Assembly (NCBI GenBank): GCA_965197635.1
Contig: CBDANN010000008.1
Location: 1,612,001 to 1,676,000 of the forward strand
DNA from: Bin87 sp965197635
Lineage (GTDB): Bacteria > Chloroflexota > Dehalococcoidia > Lucifugimonadales > UBA3495
Length of the DNA: 64,000 nucleotides
Reading direction: 5' to 3'
The position numbers were made by a program, and so were the translations under genes. This document shows, in pieces, positions 38,032 through 49,773 of the stretch (its first letter is position 1; each line of letters starts with the position of its first letter). A model generated the notes under the pieces. It made no database searches, was not told where the DNA came from, and saw only the letters and a program-made list of their open reading frames with translations.

Positions 38032-38944
38032 ATGCTAGCACCCGAGCGCCTCGACCGCATCCAGGTCGCCTTTGACGATCACCGCCTGGTGGCCAATGCC
38101 GGACTGCTGCTTCCGGTCACGCTGGCCCATCATCTGGGACTGGGCGAGCTGGTGGATCGCCATGTTGACTTGGGTCGTGTCCCTGGCCGAGCCAACGCTG
38201 GGACAAGATGCTGACCTTGGTGGCCTCGGCGCTGGCCGGTGGCGACTGCATCGACGATGCTGACGCGCTGCGCGCTGGCGGTACGGAGCAGGTGCTGGGG
38301 TGTACTGTGAAGGCGCCGTCCACGCTGGGGACGTTCCTGCGGAGTTTCCGGTGGGGCCACGTGCGCCAGTTGGATCGGTTGATCCGGGAGGCGCTGGCCC
38401 GAGCCTGGGCAGCTGGAGCCGGTCCGGGCGCTGATCCGTTGACCATCGACCTGGACTCCACCGTCTGCGAGGCCTACGGACTGAGGAAGGAGGGCGCCCG
38501 CCGCCACAACTACGCTGGCCAGCGGGGCTATCACCCGCTCCTCGCCGTCGCCGCCGGAACCGGCGACGTGCTGATGGCAAGGCTGCGCCAGGGCCGAGCC
38601 AACACCGCTCGAGGCGCGGCCCACTTCCGGCGTGAAACCATCAGCCGAGTGCACTATGCCGGCGCCACCGGCCAACTCACCATGCGGGCCGACAGCGGCT
38701 TCTACACCCACGGTATCGTCGCCTCCTGCCGTGATAAGGGTGTCCGCTTCTCCATCACCGTCCGCCAGCACCAGAGCCTGCGCAATCTCATCGAGGCCAT
38801 ACCCGAGGCGGACTGGACGCCCATACCCTACTGGATGGAGGGCGCCGCCGACGTGGCCGAAACCATCTACACTCCCTTCGCGAGTGAGCCCGACGCCGCG
38901 CCGGTGCGGCTCATCGTGCGAAGGGTGAAACCTGCCCCCGGCTA
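38032..38944 (+). pseudogene. IS1380-family transposase, N-terminal two thirds
   Basis: MLAPERLDRIQVAFDDHRLV begins the protein. Near 38200 GGGG has become GGG and the frame shifts. TIDLDSTVCEAYG and MRADSGFYTHG (catalytic Asp regions) follow. The frame ends at the IS110 junction after KPAPG. The missing third lies at 50403-50623 and 51772-51976. Confidence 0.9.
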
Positions 38945-41526
38945 TGGACTAACTGAAACTATCAAGCTGCCGCGCCCTCTGATCCGTGGTACAGGCCCGA
39001 AACTGGAGCATCGGGGAGAGGCACCAGCTGATAGCCCAGTTGCGCCGCCCGGCGCTTGGCCGCGCGCAGCGCCCGGTCCTGATACTGCTTCTCGTAGTAC
39101 TCCGCGCCGGCATCCACGTACTCCTGGCCGTCGCGCAGCATGGTGTAGATGAGCCTGGCCAGCTTGTGAGCGGTGGCGGTGATGGCCTTGGGCGCACCCA
39201 GCTGCGCCTTCTTCCGACGCAGAAATGCGCCCAGGGCGCTATCGGAGCGGTGCAGCGCGTTGGCCGCCAGACGCAATGCCGCCGCCGCGCGGCTTGGCGC
39301 TGGGCTTGGTCTTTGAGCTGATCACCTTGCCGCCGGTGATGCGGTTGTTGGGGCTCAAGCCCAGCCAGGAGGCGAAGTGCTTGGCGCTGGGCCATTTGGT
39401 CATGTCCGTGCCAATCTCGCTGATCACTTTCAGGGCCGTGAAGCCGTCCACGCCGTCGATGCGGGTCAGGTCCACCCCGGTCATCCGGTACAGGTGCGTC
39501 CAAACGTCGCAGCGTGGCGCGTTTCCTTTGCTGCGTCTCCGGCCGGACTTCGCCGCTGGAGGATCACCATGGCTGTGATCCTCGAAACGCTCCAACTGGG
39601 CTTCAATCTCCCGGTCGCACTCGGCAATCTTATCCTGATAGAACCGGTACAGCTCCAGGGCCTGGGCCAGTTCGAAGATGTGCTCCTACCTCCAATGGCC
39701 CTGTAATGACTTGGCGATGGTCTTCTCGTCGGCCTTGATCCGTCGGTCGCGCAGTCGCGCCAGCTTTCGGGCTTCCCGCTTGCCGCCCACGATGGCCTCC
39801 ATGATGTCCATGCCGGTCTTGCCCGTGATGTCCCGGATCACGTGGTGGAGCTTCACGTTCATCTGGGTCAGGGCCTTCTGCATGTGCTGGACGTGGTGGG
39901 ACGCGTACTCCACCAGCATGGCGCGCTGCCGCAGGTAGCTGCGCAGGCGCCGCACCTCCCCGTCGGGTCGGAAGGCTCCGGAGAGCAGGCCGTAGGTGTG
40001 CAATTGCTGGAGCCACTGGCAATCCCGCACGTCGGTCTTGCGACCGGGCACGTTCTTGATACGCCGGGGGTCCACCAGTATCACCTGAAACCCCCGTTCC
40101 TCCAGCACCCCGAACAGCGGTATCCAGTATACCAAGGAAATTTCGCTACTCGGCAATTGGCGGTTCGGCAGGCGGAAACGCCCAACGGTGTGACGGATTT
40201 CGTTTTCGCACTTCAGTAGCGTTGGACTGCTGTGCCCTCTTCTTTCAGCGAAAACGTTGTCCATGTAGTTGATGCACCATGTGGAAGGATTTCATCGTAG
40301 AAATCGCACTGGCATCTTGACGTAGAACTACACGGGAGTGAAGGAAATCAGCTATTCCGTTGGTTCGGTCCCTGCGGCGGGCCGTTTCGTTGGCGCTTAA
40401 ACAATGGGTTGCGACGTTGGTGGTACACCGAAGGTGCGTCTGGCTATTCGATCAAGTCTCTTCATCTCTGCCTCGTTGGGCCCATCTCCCCTTCGAGTTA
40501 TGCGCATGGCCAGCTGTGATATGGTTACGTGGTCCGCGTTCCTGTGATTGTACGGAGGAACGGCGAGGTGTTCTACCACATTGGTGCCGGCACTGAGGGC
40601 AGGCAGGTATGCCGCGATTGCTTGGGCAACCACCGGGGCGTTGAGTACACCGGCGAGGTATGCAGCCTCTTGCTCGGTTTGCAACGGGACGTAGTACACC
40701 TTGTGGTCAGGCGTGACGGGCCTTTCCCCCAGCACGGGGTGCTGTTGCTGACCCACGTAGGCAGCCTGGAAGCCGCTGGAGTTCATTTCTCTCCAGACGA
40801 CCTTCCAGGGAGCCCAAGTGTAGGCGCCGACATTCCACACAGACCAGTGTGGTTGACCATGCTGATACCGGACGTAACTGGAGCGACGCGGCAGTTCCTG
40901 TGCGAAGTTCTGCAAGTACGTGAAGGTCTTCGGGTGTGTAGTGGGTAGAAGTGGGTTTCCGTGCATACCTTCTTGGGGTACCAGCAAACCGTCGTTGGGG
41001 TCCATGCTGACGGTGAGGCGGCCCACGCCCTCGCCCTGTAGTAACGGATACACATGGTGCTTTTCTATGGGAAAGTCAGTCAGGGCGGGCAGGTGCGGAG
41101 TGCGGCCCCGGCTAGGGTCATTGGATACCAAGCACAAGTCAGGGTCGTTGGCGACCTTGACAGTTAGGAAGAAGATGCCGTTGCGGTCGGTACAGACGCC
41201 TTTCCGACCGCGGTAGGCGGGTCGCGGCATAGTCTTTAGTATTTTGCTCCATAGGGGTAGCCTGTTGGCCTCCGCTCGTATCCAAGGTCCGCCGTCGTCG
41301 CCAGGCAACGGCATTGCCTGCTGCTCGTTGGCTTGGGCCATTTCATGGAAGTCAGCCACCGATTGTATGGGGCGCCTCCGCCCGCGCCCGGTGCGGGGTA
41401 TGCTCCAAACGCGATAGGGCAACGGGTATTTAGTGGACTTCCCATTGGACAGTACGATGAAAACCGGGCGGTTCGAGACCTGTTCGAAAGGTCGTATGTC
41501 TTTGAAACCGTTGGTGCTAGTTAATA

Positions 41527-42312
41527 TCAGAGGACGAATTGGGCAATGGAGCGATGGATGCGTCCGTTTTCGTCCGGTTCCAGTCCATCCCACTGCACCA
41601 GTATGTTGAAGGCGGCCATCAGGTAACTCAGATGCGCCTCAAATCCTCGCCAGGTGTTATGACGCAGCTCCTTGCTGCCCCACACCGTGGTCATCATGGA
41701 GAAGGTGGTTGCCACGATCATCCGCACGTTCCATTGGCCGCGACGACACCGTTTCACGTTGTCTGGGTCGCCTTTGGCGCGGTGCAAGCCGGTGTCGGTC
41801 AGGATGATCATCTGGCCGTCGTAGCAGGCCAACAGGGGTAAGAACCGCTGGTCATGGACGTTGGCAGTGGCGCAGTCCCAATCCACAATCAGCCCCAATT
41901 TGTTGAGCACGACGCAGAGTTTGCCGCCCACGATCCAGCGATGATTGGACTTGCCGCGCCGGCCCACCTGATGGAGCTGACGCCCCGCCCTTACCGGATG
42001 GCCCAGTGCGATGCCATAGCTGTCGGCCACGCCCAGGATGGTGGGCGGAGCCAGGAAACAGCCGGTCCAGCAGGCTTTGGCTTCCAGGCGGCGGAAGCGG
42101 CGGGTGCGCTCGGGCAGCTGGGGAAAGAGGTCTCCATAGTTGTGCCGGAGCCAGTCGTAAAAGGCGCGGCGGCTGACGCCCTTGATGGCGTAGCGCGCTC
42201 CGATGGTGATCACTTCGCCCAGGGAGCGGACCGCTTGGGGATGATGGGGAAGTTCGGGCAGGGCATCGTCGATCCGGCAATAGAGTTCGGTGATAAAATC
42301 GGTGATGTTCAC
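41527..42312 (-). CDS. IS982-like DDE transposase
   Basis: 261 residues, MNITDFITELYCRIDDALPE. The N-terminal part (GEVITIGARYAIKGVSRRAF; FPQLPERTRRFRR) and the DDE part (GVADSYGI, WIVGGKLCVVLNKLGLIVDW, ILTDTGLHRAKGDPDN) resemble IS982-type enzymes. Intact frame. The family name is less certain than the fact that it is a transposase. Confidence 0.75.
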   Translation of the reverse strand: MNITDFITELYCRIDDALPELPHHPQAVRSLGEVITIGARYAIKGVSRRAFYDWLRHNYGDLFPQLPERTRRFRRLEAKACWTGCFLAPPTILGVADSYGIALGHPVRAGRQLHQVGRRGKSNHRWIVGGKLCVVLNKLGLIVDWDCATANVHDQRFLPLLACYDGQMIILTDTGLHRAKGDPDNVKRCRRGQWNVRMIVATTFSMMTTVWGSKELRHNTWRGFEAHLSYLMAAFNILVQWDGLEPDENGRIHRSIAQFVL

Positions 42313-42353
42313 GGGGTTCCTCCGCTGTCGAGCGTATCAACTTACAGCATAAG

Positions 42354-44062
42354 CCCCAATCCACCGAAAGGATGAGGTTGGTGTCGTGCTGAAGGGTTGA
42401 AAAAGTGCTCCCGGCTTCGGGGATAATGGTTTGTGAGACACCAAACCAACCCGGAACAAGGAGCACCCAACGGATGCTACCACCTGAGCGCCTTGAGCGC
42501 ATCCAGGTCGCCTTCGACGATCACCGCCTGGTGGCCAACGCCGGACTGATCCTGCCGGTCACGCTGGCCCATCACCTGGGTCTGGGCGAACTGGTGGACC
42601 GCCACGTTGACTTGGGAGATGCACCGGGTCGTGCGAATGCTGGGGACAAGATGCTGACCCTGGTGGCGTCGGCCCTGGCCGGTGGCGACTGCATCGACGA
42701 CGCCGACGCGCTGCGCGCTGGCGGGACCGAGCAGGTGCTGGGCTGTGTGGTCAAGGCGCCGTCCACGTTGGGTACGTTCCTGCGGAGTTTCCGTTGGGGC
42801 CACGCGCGGCAGCTGGATCGGGTGAGCCGTGAGGCGCTGGCCCGAGCCTGGGGCGCCGGGGCCGGACCGGGCGATGATCCGTTGACCATCGACCTGGACT
42901 CCACCATCTGTGAGACCTACGGTCCGGCCAAGGAAGGGGCGCGCCGCCACACCTACACCGGCCAGCGGGGCTATCACCCGCTGTTCGCCGTCGCCGCTGG
43001 CACCGGCGACGTGCTGATGGCTCGGCTGCGCCAGGGACGCGCCAACACCGCTCGCGGCGCGGCCCACTTCCTGCGAGAGACGGTAAGGCGAGTGCGCTAC
43101 GCCGGAGCCACCGGACCGCTCACCATGCGGGCCGACCGCGGCTTCTACAACCACGACATCGTCGCCGTCTGCCGCCAGATGAAGGTCCGCTTCTCCATCA
43201 CCGTCCGCCAGCACGCCCAGTTGCGCAATCTCATCGAAGCCATACCTGAAGAGGACTGGACGCCCATCCCTTACTGGATGGAGGGCGCCGCCGACGTGGC
43301 CGAAACCAGCTACACTCCCTTCGCCAGTGAGCCCGATGCTGTGCCGGTGCGTCTCATCGTCCGAAGGGTGCAGCCCACGCCCAACTCCCAGCTGGCCCTC
43401 TTGGTCGACTACAGCTATCACGGCTTCATCACCGATAGAGACGGCGACACCCTGGAACTGGAGGCCGATCATCGCCGCCACGCCGAGATCGAGAACGCCA
43501 TCCGCGACCTCAAGTACGGGGTGGGTCTCAACCACCTGCCCTCGGGCCGCTTCCCCGCCAACGCCGCCTGGCTGGCCGTCCAGACGATGGCCCACAACCT
43601 GGCCCGCTGGACCACGCGCCTCGGGCTGGGCGAGCCGGTGGCGACCACCAAGACCCTGCGCAGGCGCTTCTTCTCCCTGGCCGGACGCCTCACCCGCAAG
43701 GCACGCCGCCTCACTTTGCATCTCCCCCAGGGCTGGCCCTGGCGAAACCAGTTCAGCAGCGCCCTGGCCAGACTGCGCGCACTGCCACTCCCTTCTTGAC
43801 CACGCCCTCGGCGTCGACCTGTCCACCAGATTACCTAACTGTCTGGCCCAGCCGCGCCAGGCTCGGCTCCTGATGGCCTCCGCCGGCGATCGGCGCTGAA
43901 AATCGCTTCCCGCGCCGCTACTACGGGTCGTCAACATCTCTTTGGACCGGCATCCACGCCCCACATCGTCCATTTCATCGGCATCAGGTCCCCGCCAGCC
44001 CGATCCCTGGTCCCTCATCCCTCCTCTGACCGCCGCCACGGTTTCCCTTCGGTGGATTCGGG
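42354..44062 (+). mobile_element. Complete IS1380-family insertion sequence (copy 2)
   Basis: 1709 bp, the same length as the copy at 10034, flanked by the 5-bp duplication ATAAG (42349-42353, 44063-44067). Inserted near the right end of the IS982-like element. Confidence 0.95.
42474..43799 (+). CDS. IS1380-family transposase
   Basis: 441 residues, MLPPERLERIQVAFDDHRLV. Catalytic motifs TIDLDSTICETYG, MRADRGFYNHD and EIENAIRDLKYG. In the second motif Arg replaces the Ser seen in the other copies (ADRG for ADSG), which could affect activity. Frame intact. Confidence 0.93.
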   Translation: MLPPERLERIQVAFDDHRLVANAGLILPVTLAHHLGLGELVDRHVDLGDAPGRANAGDKMLTLVASALAGGDCIDDADALRAGGTEQVLGCVVKAPSTLGTFLRSFRWGHARQLDRVSREALARAWGAGAGPGDDPLTIDLDSTICETYGPAKEGARRHTYTGQRGYHPLFAVAAGTGDVLMARLRQGRANTARGAAHFLRETVRRVRYAGATGPLTMRADRGFYNHDIVAVCRQMKVRFSITVRQHAQLRNLIEAIPEEDWTPIPYWMEGAADVAETSYTPFASEPDAVPVRLIVRRVQPTPNSQLALLVDYSYHGFITDRDGDTLELEADHRRHAEIENAIRDLKYGVGLNHLPSGRFPANAAWLAVQTMAHNLARWTTRLGLGEPVATTKTLRRRFFSLAGRLTRKARRLTLHLPQGWPWRNQFSSALARLRALPLPS

Positions 44063-46357
44063 ATAAGGAACCCTGTGGCGTTTTCAATATCATCTCAAAC
44101 TAGCACCAACGGTTTGAAGTCCTCGACGTACTCGAAGGCGGCCTGTTTGCGCGGCCGGTAGCGCATTTTGCGGAAGCCTTGGCTGGAACGGTTGGTGATG
44201 ACGGAACCAGTAATCAGGAAGGCCAAGGTGCCGCGGGGTTTGAGCCACTTGGCAAGGCATTCAAAAGTTATGATCGTGGATATGTCGGCTTGGATACCGC
44301 CGAACCATGAATCGTCGCTGAAAACGCCGTTGGCCCGACATTGGTACTTGATCTGTTCGGCGTATTCACGCGGGAGATTGCTCCACTTTACCCAAGGAGG
44401 GTTCCCCACTATGTGGGACACCTTGGGGATGGCACCAGCACGGAAGCGGTCGGCGAGGATAGAGCACCAGATGCCGTCCCACTGTTGTTTGTGTCGAAGC
44501 GTGCGTCGAGGGCACTCATGATGGTGGGAGCGTCCAGATTGCTGGAGACCAACAAGCGCAGGTGTTCAAAGATGCTGTGGAAGTCAAGCCGGAGCACCAT
44601 GGCTTCGGGTACCCGGAAGGACACCGGACCGTTCTCGGTGAGGATCTCGTGGTGGAAGCTTTTCCCATCGGGCTTTGCCGAATTGATGGCGTCGGCCAAA
44701 TGGGCCTGCTAGGGTCTTGGTATGGCGCTAGGAATACCACTAGCGATGCGCGAGCCGTCAACACAGCCAATGGGTTGAGGTCCATGCTGTGGATGCCGCG
44801 CAACAGGCGTTTGGCTGATGGCCGTGAGCGACGGTTGTTCTGGTGATCGACTAGCCGGCGGCGGAGGGCCTCCAGAAGAAATGTGCCGGTACCACAGGTC
44901 GGGTCGAGGAGTTGATCACCGGATTGCCAATCAATGCTACTCAAGACGTGCTCAGCTAGCCAGTCGGGAGTGTAGTATTCGCCTAGGGCGTGTCGCATAG
45001 CGCTGGGGATGAAGTGCTGGTACATCCCCTTGAACAGGTCCCGTGCTGATTGGCTGGACTTGCGGCGTACGTCAAAGTCCAAGGCTGCCAGCTGGGCGAT
45101 GATGTCTTGGATGGGACCTTGGCAACGCTGCCATGGATCGTCGTCCAAGTACCAAGCGAAAAAGTCGCCAGACAGCATATTGTCGACGCCGGCACTGGTA
45201 AAAACCGTGCCGTTCTCCAAAGCTTCCATTCGCGTCCGCAGGTCGGTGGCGTGGTCCCGCACGTCGATGACCGGGTTGGGTAATGCCAAGGCGGATGTAA
45301 GCTTAGAAACCAGCGCAATGTGAGTGTTGAGTGCGAAGACATACTCAATGGGGTGGTCGGAATAGTCCATGCCGTGGGCGGTGGAATGAGACTGGAGCAG
45401 TCTAGCGATGGAGCCAGAATTGGCTCCGGCAACCTGTCCGAATAGTCTAGCCCACTCGTGATAGAGCAGCTTAGCCCAGGTGGTGGGGGCGGATTCCTTG
45501 GTGGCCTCCATTATGGACTCGAAGAGGGCAGGGACGAGCGTGGAGCCGGCGGGGGACTCTGGCCCGGCGATGTGAGTGAGCAAAGTAGGGTGAACCAAGG
45601 GGCGGCCGTTCGCAGCCATGACATCCAAGAGGCGTTGGCCTTGGTACGTGTCGAAGGGAACGAGGGTGTCCCATTGGGCAACATCGTTGGTGTAACTGCC
45701 GAAACTCATGTGTGCGCCGTCCCAGCAGACCATGGTGTACTCATGCAAGGCTCTACCCTCTTCCCTCTGGAGACGGATGGCGTATCCTTGAGCCTGTTCC
45801 CTCGCCTTGCGGAGTTCGGCTGCGTTGTTGCGGCCATGGAAGCTGTGAGGTCGTTTGTATTCGATGATGAGGGCGCCATGAATGGCGTCGGCAAATTCGG
45901 TTGATTCTCCTGATTGTCCTTGGAGGGCGATGTTGATGCTGTAGGGTATCCAAGGAATCCCTAACCGTTTGCAGGCATCGGCCAGCCGTTGTTCTAAGGC
46001 AGCGTGCAGCTGGGCTTCGTTATTGGTTGAGTTGGTGTCCACCGCGGCTTGCTGCGCTATTTGGTGGGCAATGAAACTGGCGCCTTGGTTCATGGGAACC
46101 TCGGTTGTGGGGTGACCATGGTGGGGCAGTTTTGCTGATTTCACAGCCTTGCACGGATTGGATGTGCAGTCGTCAACGTGACATTCTGTGTACTTTCCAG
46201 CGGTGGGACCATATGCTGGCCCACTGAAGATTACCGCCGGGCGCAGTACCTCGGTGAAAGGCGGGATGCTTGGGTAAGCGTTGCCTTGGCAGGGTTGCCG
46301 TATCGCTTTGTAGACGTCAATCTGTTTCGTGGTCAAGTGCCCGTTGAGCAGGTTAGG

Positions 46358-47904
46358 CTACGCCGCTCTTTGTAGCTCGTTGAGCTCGTGCAGCAGCAAC
46401 GCAGCAACCACGTGTGGGTCAACGGAAGGCGTTGGCAGGCGGTGTCGTGCCCTGGGGAGCTTGATCCTCATGTGCCTCATGTGGACGTATTCGTCGGCTT
46501 TCAGGTGCGCCAAGGCTGTAGCCAGGTAGCTAAGCATCGACATCGCCATGTGTAGCGACACCTTCCCGATGTTCAGGTAGCGGTGCGTGTCCAGCAGCCG
46601 GCTGTGCTTGACGCTGCTGAAGTGCCGCTCGATGATCGGCCGCTTCTAGTACTCGGCCTTCCACTCCGCCGAACAGCGGGGCAGTAGGCCCACTATTCGC
46701 AGCAATCGGCCCTCGGGGTTCTCGTAGTGCTGGTAGTCGCAGTGCCGCGTGAATTGCACGCTGTCTTTGAGGCTACAGCCCTCGGCGGGACACCCGAAGA
46801 GATGGCGTCCCTTCGTGTCGGTTTCCAGGTACTCCATTGACTTGCCGTCCACGCAGGTAGGCCGGCCATCCTTGTCGTAGATGCCGTCGTACAGCCGTCT
46901 CCCAGTTTCCTTGTCCTTCTTTGGCAACCGCACAGCGATCACAGGCATCATGCCGAGTTCGATGACGTGAAGGATGTTCTTCAGGCTGTCGTAGCCCTTG
47001 TCGCCCAGGAAGTACCGCGGACTCAGCTCGCGGTACAGGGCCAGGCAGTCGTCCAAGTCCTCAATCAGCACCGTAACGTCGCTGGCGTTGGCCGGGCGGG
47101 TTCTGGCGAACATCGGCAGGCCGTAGTTGGCGTCCGCGATGACGTCCACCTTGTAGCCAAAGTAGAGCTCGTCCTTGCTGTCCTTCTGGCCCGATGTCTT
47201 TTCACCGTTGGTGGCGTCGGCCTTGCCTTTCTTGGAGTTGCGGCGTTTGCCAGAACTGGACTTGGCACGCGAGTTTTTGGCGGTCCGGTGTCCCCATTCG
47301 GCGTTTGGGTCCTTGGAGGGTATTTCCGCGCCGGTCTTCCGGCTCGTTCGACTGGGCCTTCCCCAAGCCACAATGTCGGTGCTGTCCACCACCAGCGAAT
47401 GACCCAGCGGCGGCTTGTCGGCCGGTACGACGCCGGCCTCACGCAGGCGTTCTATCTCTTCTCCGCACTCAAGGAACACGTCGGCAATGATGAGTTCAAT
47501 GGTGCCCAGATGGTCGGCGAGTTTCTTCTTGAACCGGCTGTGGTTCCTTCGCTGGGGGCGTATTCGAGGCTGCAGATGCCCAGCAAGCGGTCATTGCTGC
47601 CCAAGGTGTTCAGGAATCCGTTGGCGTAGCGCTCATTGAGCACGAACTGCATGACGTAGGCGCTGAGCATGGCTTCAGCGGGAAAGCCAGGGTTGCCGCC
47701 GTGCTGGTGGGGCGCGTCGAGTATTTCAACCAAGCTGCCGGCGCGGGAGATAACACCCCCGATCACGACTTCCAGGAAACCGAAGCCGCTTTTCGGTGGT
47801 TGCTTGTGATGGTGGGTATAATTAGAATAGAATTCGCCCACGAGGATTTTACGAGGGTCTGAGGGGGCAAGCGACCGCTTGGCGTTCCCGCGCCGGGCGG
47901 TCAA
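46358..47904 (-). pseudogene. DDE transposase, frameshifted with an internal stop
   Basis: Begins MTARRGNAKRSLAPSDPRKI in one frame, with HGGNPGFPAEAMLSAYVMQF typical of IS4/IS1182-type N-termini. It shifts near 47480 and continues HSLVVDSTDIVAWG (Asp) and SPRYFLGDKGYDSLKNILHV (Asp). A TAG at about 46647 separates it from KRPIIERHFSSVKHSRLLDT (Glu helix). It may be the enzyme of the 9.8-kb element or a separate IS; its own ends were not found. Confidence 0.75.
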
Positions 47905-48396
47905 CTTTTTTGTTCGGATTTCTCTGCCTAAATTATAGCCGGCTACGCTTCGGCTCTCAACCGAAAACAGGGGGTTGAGGCCGTTTTCAAGTAGAAAACC
48001 TGCTCATTTTGAGCAGGGTATAACGGTGGCATGGCAGTCCTGCCGGGCTGTCCCTGGGTGCAGTTGGGGCCCCAGGCGCACACCTATTTTTTGCCTTTCT
48101 GGCAAGAGGAGGGTTCCAGCGCGTCCGCAGACGGCCTGTGATAGCCGCTCCGGGATTCCACACGGTATTATTCGAGGGACAGCGAAAACGGCGTCCCAAG
48201 GCGAGATTCGCGCATTTTTGGTAGACGCCGCGGCATCCGTCCCGAGGCGATTTTCCGGCGTCAGAGTTGGCTGAAAGATAGCAAATACCCGGAAAATCAG
48301 GGCGTTGGGCGGATTACGAAAATTGTCGGTGCGCTGGATGATCTACGAAATTACGGTGTCCGTGTTGAGGTACTCTTTTCAGTCTTGGGTGCAGCA
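47905..48396. other. 492-base stretch without a recognisable gene
   Basis: No convincing frame on either strand. AAAACCTGCTCATTTTGAGC, near 47994-48013, contains a short GCTCA/TGAGC hairpin. The region separates the transposase pseudogene from the pentapeptide-repeat gene. Confidence 0.4.
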
Positions 48397-49773
48397 TCAG
48401 TTTGTGTCGTTGACACCCGGTAATTTCCAGACTAGCTGTTGCCCGGTTTCCAAGTCGGTCACACCAGTCAAATCTGGTGGGTTGTTCGTATTGAACACCG
48501 CTTCGTCAATCTGGCCCTGAGTGAGGCCGGTAGTTGTGTACTTGCCGCTCTCCTTGGAGAGAATCGTGGACGAAAGGTCTGTTCCTTCGAAAGATGCGAA
48601 AGGCAAGTTGGCTCCGCATGGGTCCGTACCTGGTAGGGCGGCATCGTTGAGGTTTGCGTGTGCTAACCGTGCGCCAGAGAGGTCGGAACTGAGGATGGAT
48701 GCCCCTGACAGGTTTGCCCCTATCAGGTCGGTTCTTCTCAGACGGATGTAGATCATCTCGCAGTTTGCTACATTTGCATTGGTCAGATCCGCGGCAGACA
48801 AGTCCGTGCCGAGGAATTTTGCCCCTGACAGGTCTGCTCGTTCGAGGATTGCCGAGGACAGGTCGGTGAGATGTTCCTCCAAGCCAGATAGGTCTGGACC
48901 TACGGGTTTCATGTAAACCGTGACCGATGCTACTTGCTTATTGGGGCTTGGGGACAGGGGCTCTGACGGGTCAGGTTGTGTGTAGGGCAGGCTGGAGAAA
49001 CTCGCGTTTTGTAGTTTCGCGTGAGATAGGTTTGCGCCTGCAAGATTCATCCCGGACAACTGTCCACATGACAGGTCTGCACCGTGTAGATCAAGGTTGA
49101 GATTTGCTTTCCTCTCAATGGATATTCCTCGCTTACTGCGCCGCCCGACCACGGTTATGGCCTCTTGGACATCTGCGCGTAGTGTCATTGGCGTAACAAT
49201 GCTCACGTCTTTGGTTGGGTGACGTAGGAACGCGCAAAGTAGCCCGACGACCTGGCAGTGGTATTGTTCTGGGTAGCTGTCGGCAAGGGACCGTAATGCG
49301 TTGATGCCTGCCATTCGCACCGAGGGTATGCTGTGGCCTAGCATTTCTGCTCCCCTCTGGTAACGTTCATTCAGCAGTCCTTGCTCGGCTGTATTAGCCT
49401 GACGCTCGTGAATCCTGCTGCGCCAGAGCGCCAGAATTATCGCGGCAGTGCCACCGATCACCAGAGCAACGTTTCGGATAGCAGTGCTGATGGACCCTGT
49501 GTCCTCGGTAAGTTGACCCCAGAATAACCAAGACGTTGTAATTCCCGAAATTAAGATCACGAGCGTTACGGTGAACCATATGGTACTTTCCCACTTCAGC
49601 AGGAAATCGCGAAGTCGGATGACGAGTGCCGTGCTGGGTTTTGGAAAGGTCTTGGGTATCTGTTTACCGTATGCCGCAGTGTGGCGGGGTGCATTGTTGC
49701 CCTGTTTTGGCAGGCGTTGAAGCGGACCGTACTCGGGGTGGGCAGAGAAGGAATGGAATCTAGCCACGGCCAT
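48397..49773 (-). CDS. Pentapeptide-repeat membrane protein
   Basis: About 458 residues starting MAVARFHSFSAHPEYGPLQR; a start 13 codons upstream is possible. Two membrane helices (STIWFTVTLVILISGITTSW; NVALVIGGTAAIILALW) are followed by a cytosolic helical part (LLNERYQRGAEMLGHSIPSV) and many A(D/N)LSxx pentapeptide units (LHGADLSCGQLSGMNLAGAN; ADLSGAKFLGTDLSAADLTN), which fold as a right-handed beta-helix. Proteins of this architecture often lie near restriction or defence genes; their role is unknown. It is cargo of the 9.8-kb element. Confidence 0.85.
   Translation of the reverse strand: MAVARFHSFSAHPEYGPLQRLPKQGNNAPRHTAAYGKQIPKTFPKPSTALVIRLRDFLLKWESTIWFTVTLVILISGITTSWLFWGQLTEDTGSISTAIRNVALVIGGTAAIILALWRSRIHERQANTAEQGLLNERYQRGAEMLGHSIPSVRMAGINALRSLADSYPEQYHCQVVGLLCAFLRHPTKDVSIVTPMTLRADVQEAITVVGRRSKRGISIERKANLNLDLHGADLSCGQLSGMNLAGANLSHAKLQNASFSSLPYTQPDPSEPLSPSPNKQVASVTVYMKPVGPDLSGLEEHLTDLSSAILERADLSGAKFLGTDLSAADLTNANVANCEMIYIRLRRTDLIGANLSGASILSSDLSGARLAHANLNDAALPGTDPCGANLPFASFEGTDLSSTILSKESGKYTTTGLTQGQIDEAVFNTNNPPDLTGVTDLETGQQLVWKLPGVNDTN

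Larger units (their letters stand above)
41521..44099 (-). mobile_element. IS982-like insertion sequence holding an IS1380
   Basis: Bounded by CTAG at 41517-41520 and 44100-44103. Without the nested IS1380 and its duplication it is 865 bp. Its ends (TTAATATCAGAGG; complement TTTGAGATGATATT) are poorly matched. The CTAG lies at the centre of an inverted repeat in the host gene. Confidence 0.65.
40397..46093 (-). pseudogene. Type IIG-like restriction-methyltransferase, interrupted
   Basis: ATG at 46093 (GAGG upstream) begins MNQGASFIAHQIAQQAAVDT. FADAIHGALIIEYKRP is an N-terminal PD-(D/E)XK-like nuclease motif. The methylase part has LDPTCGTGTFLLEALRRR (SAM-binding motif I) and VGNPPWVKW (catalytic motif IV, adenine-N6 type). 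Frame shifts lie near 44705 and 44480. After the IS982-like insertion the C-terminal target-recognition part resumes at 41520 (NGFKDIRPFEQVSNRPVFIV) and ends at 40397. It would cut and methylate DNA as one polypeptide; now inactive. Confidence 0.75.

Noticed and set aside
42477..44093. 538-aa minus-strand open frame
   Set aside because: Antisense shadow of the IS1380 transposase; the same shadow appears opposite the copy at 10154.
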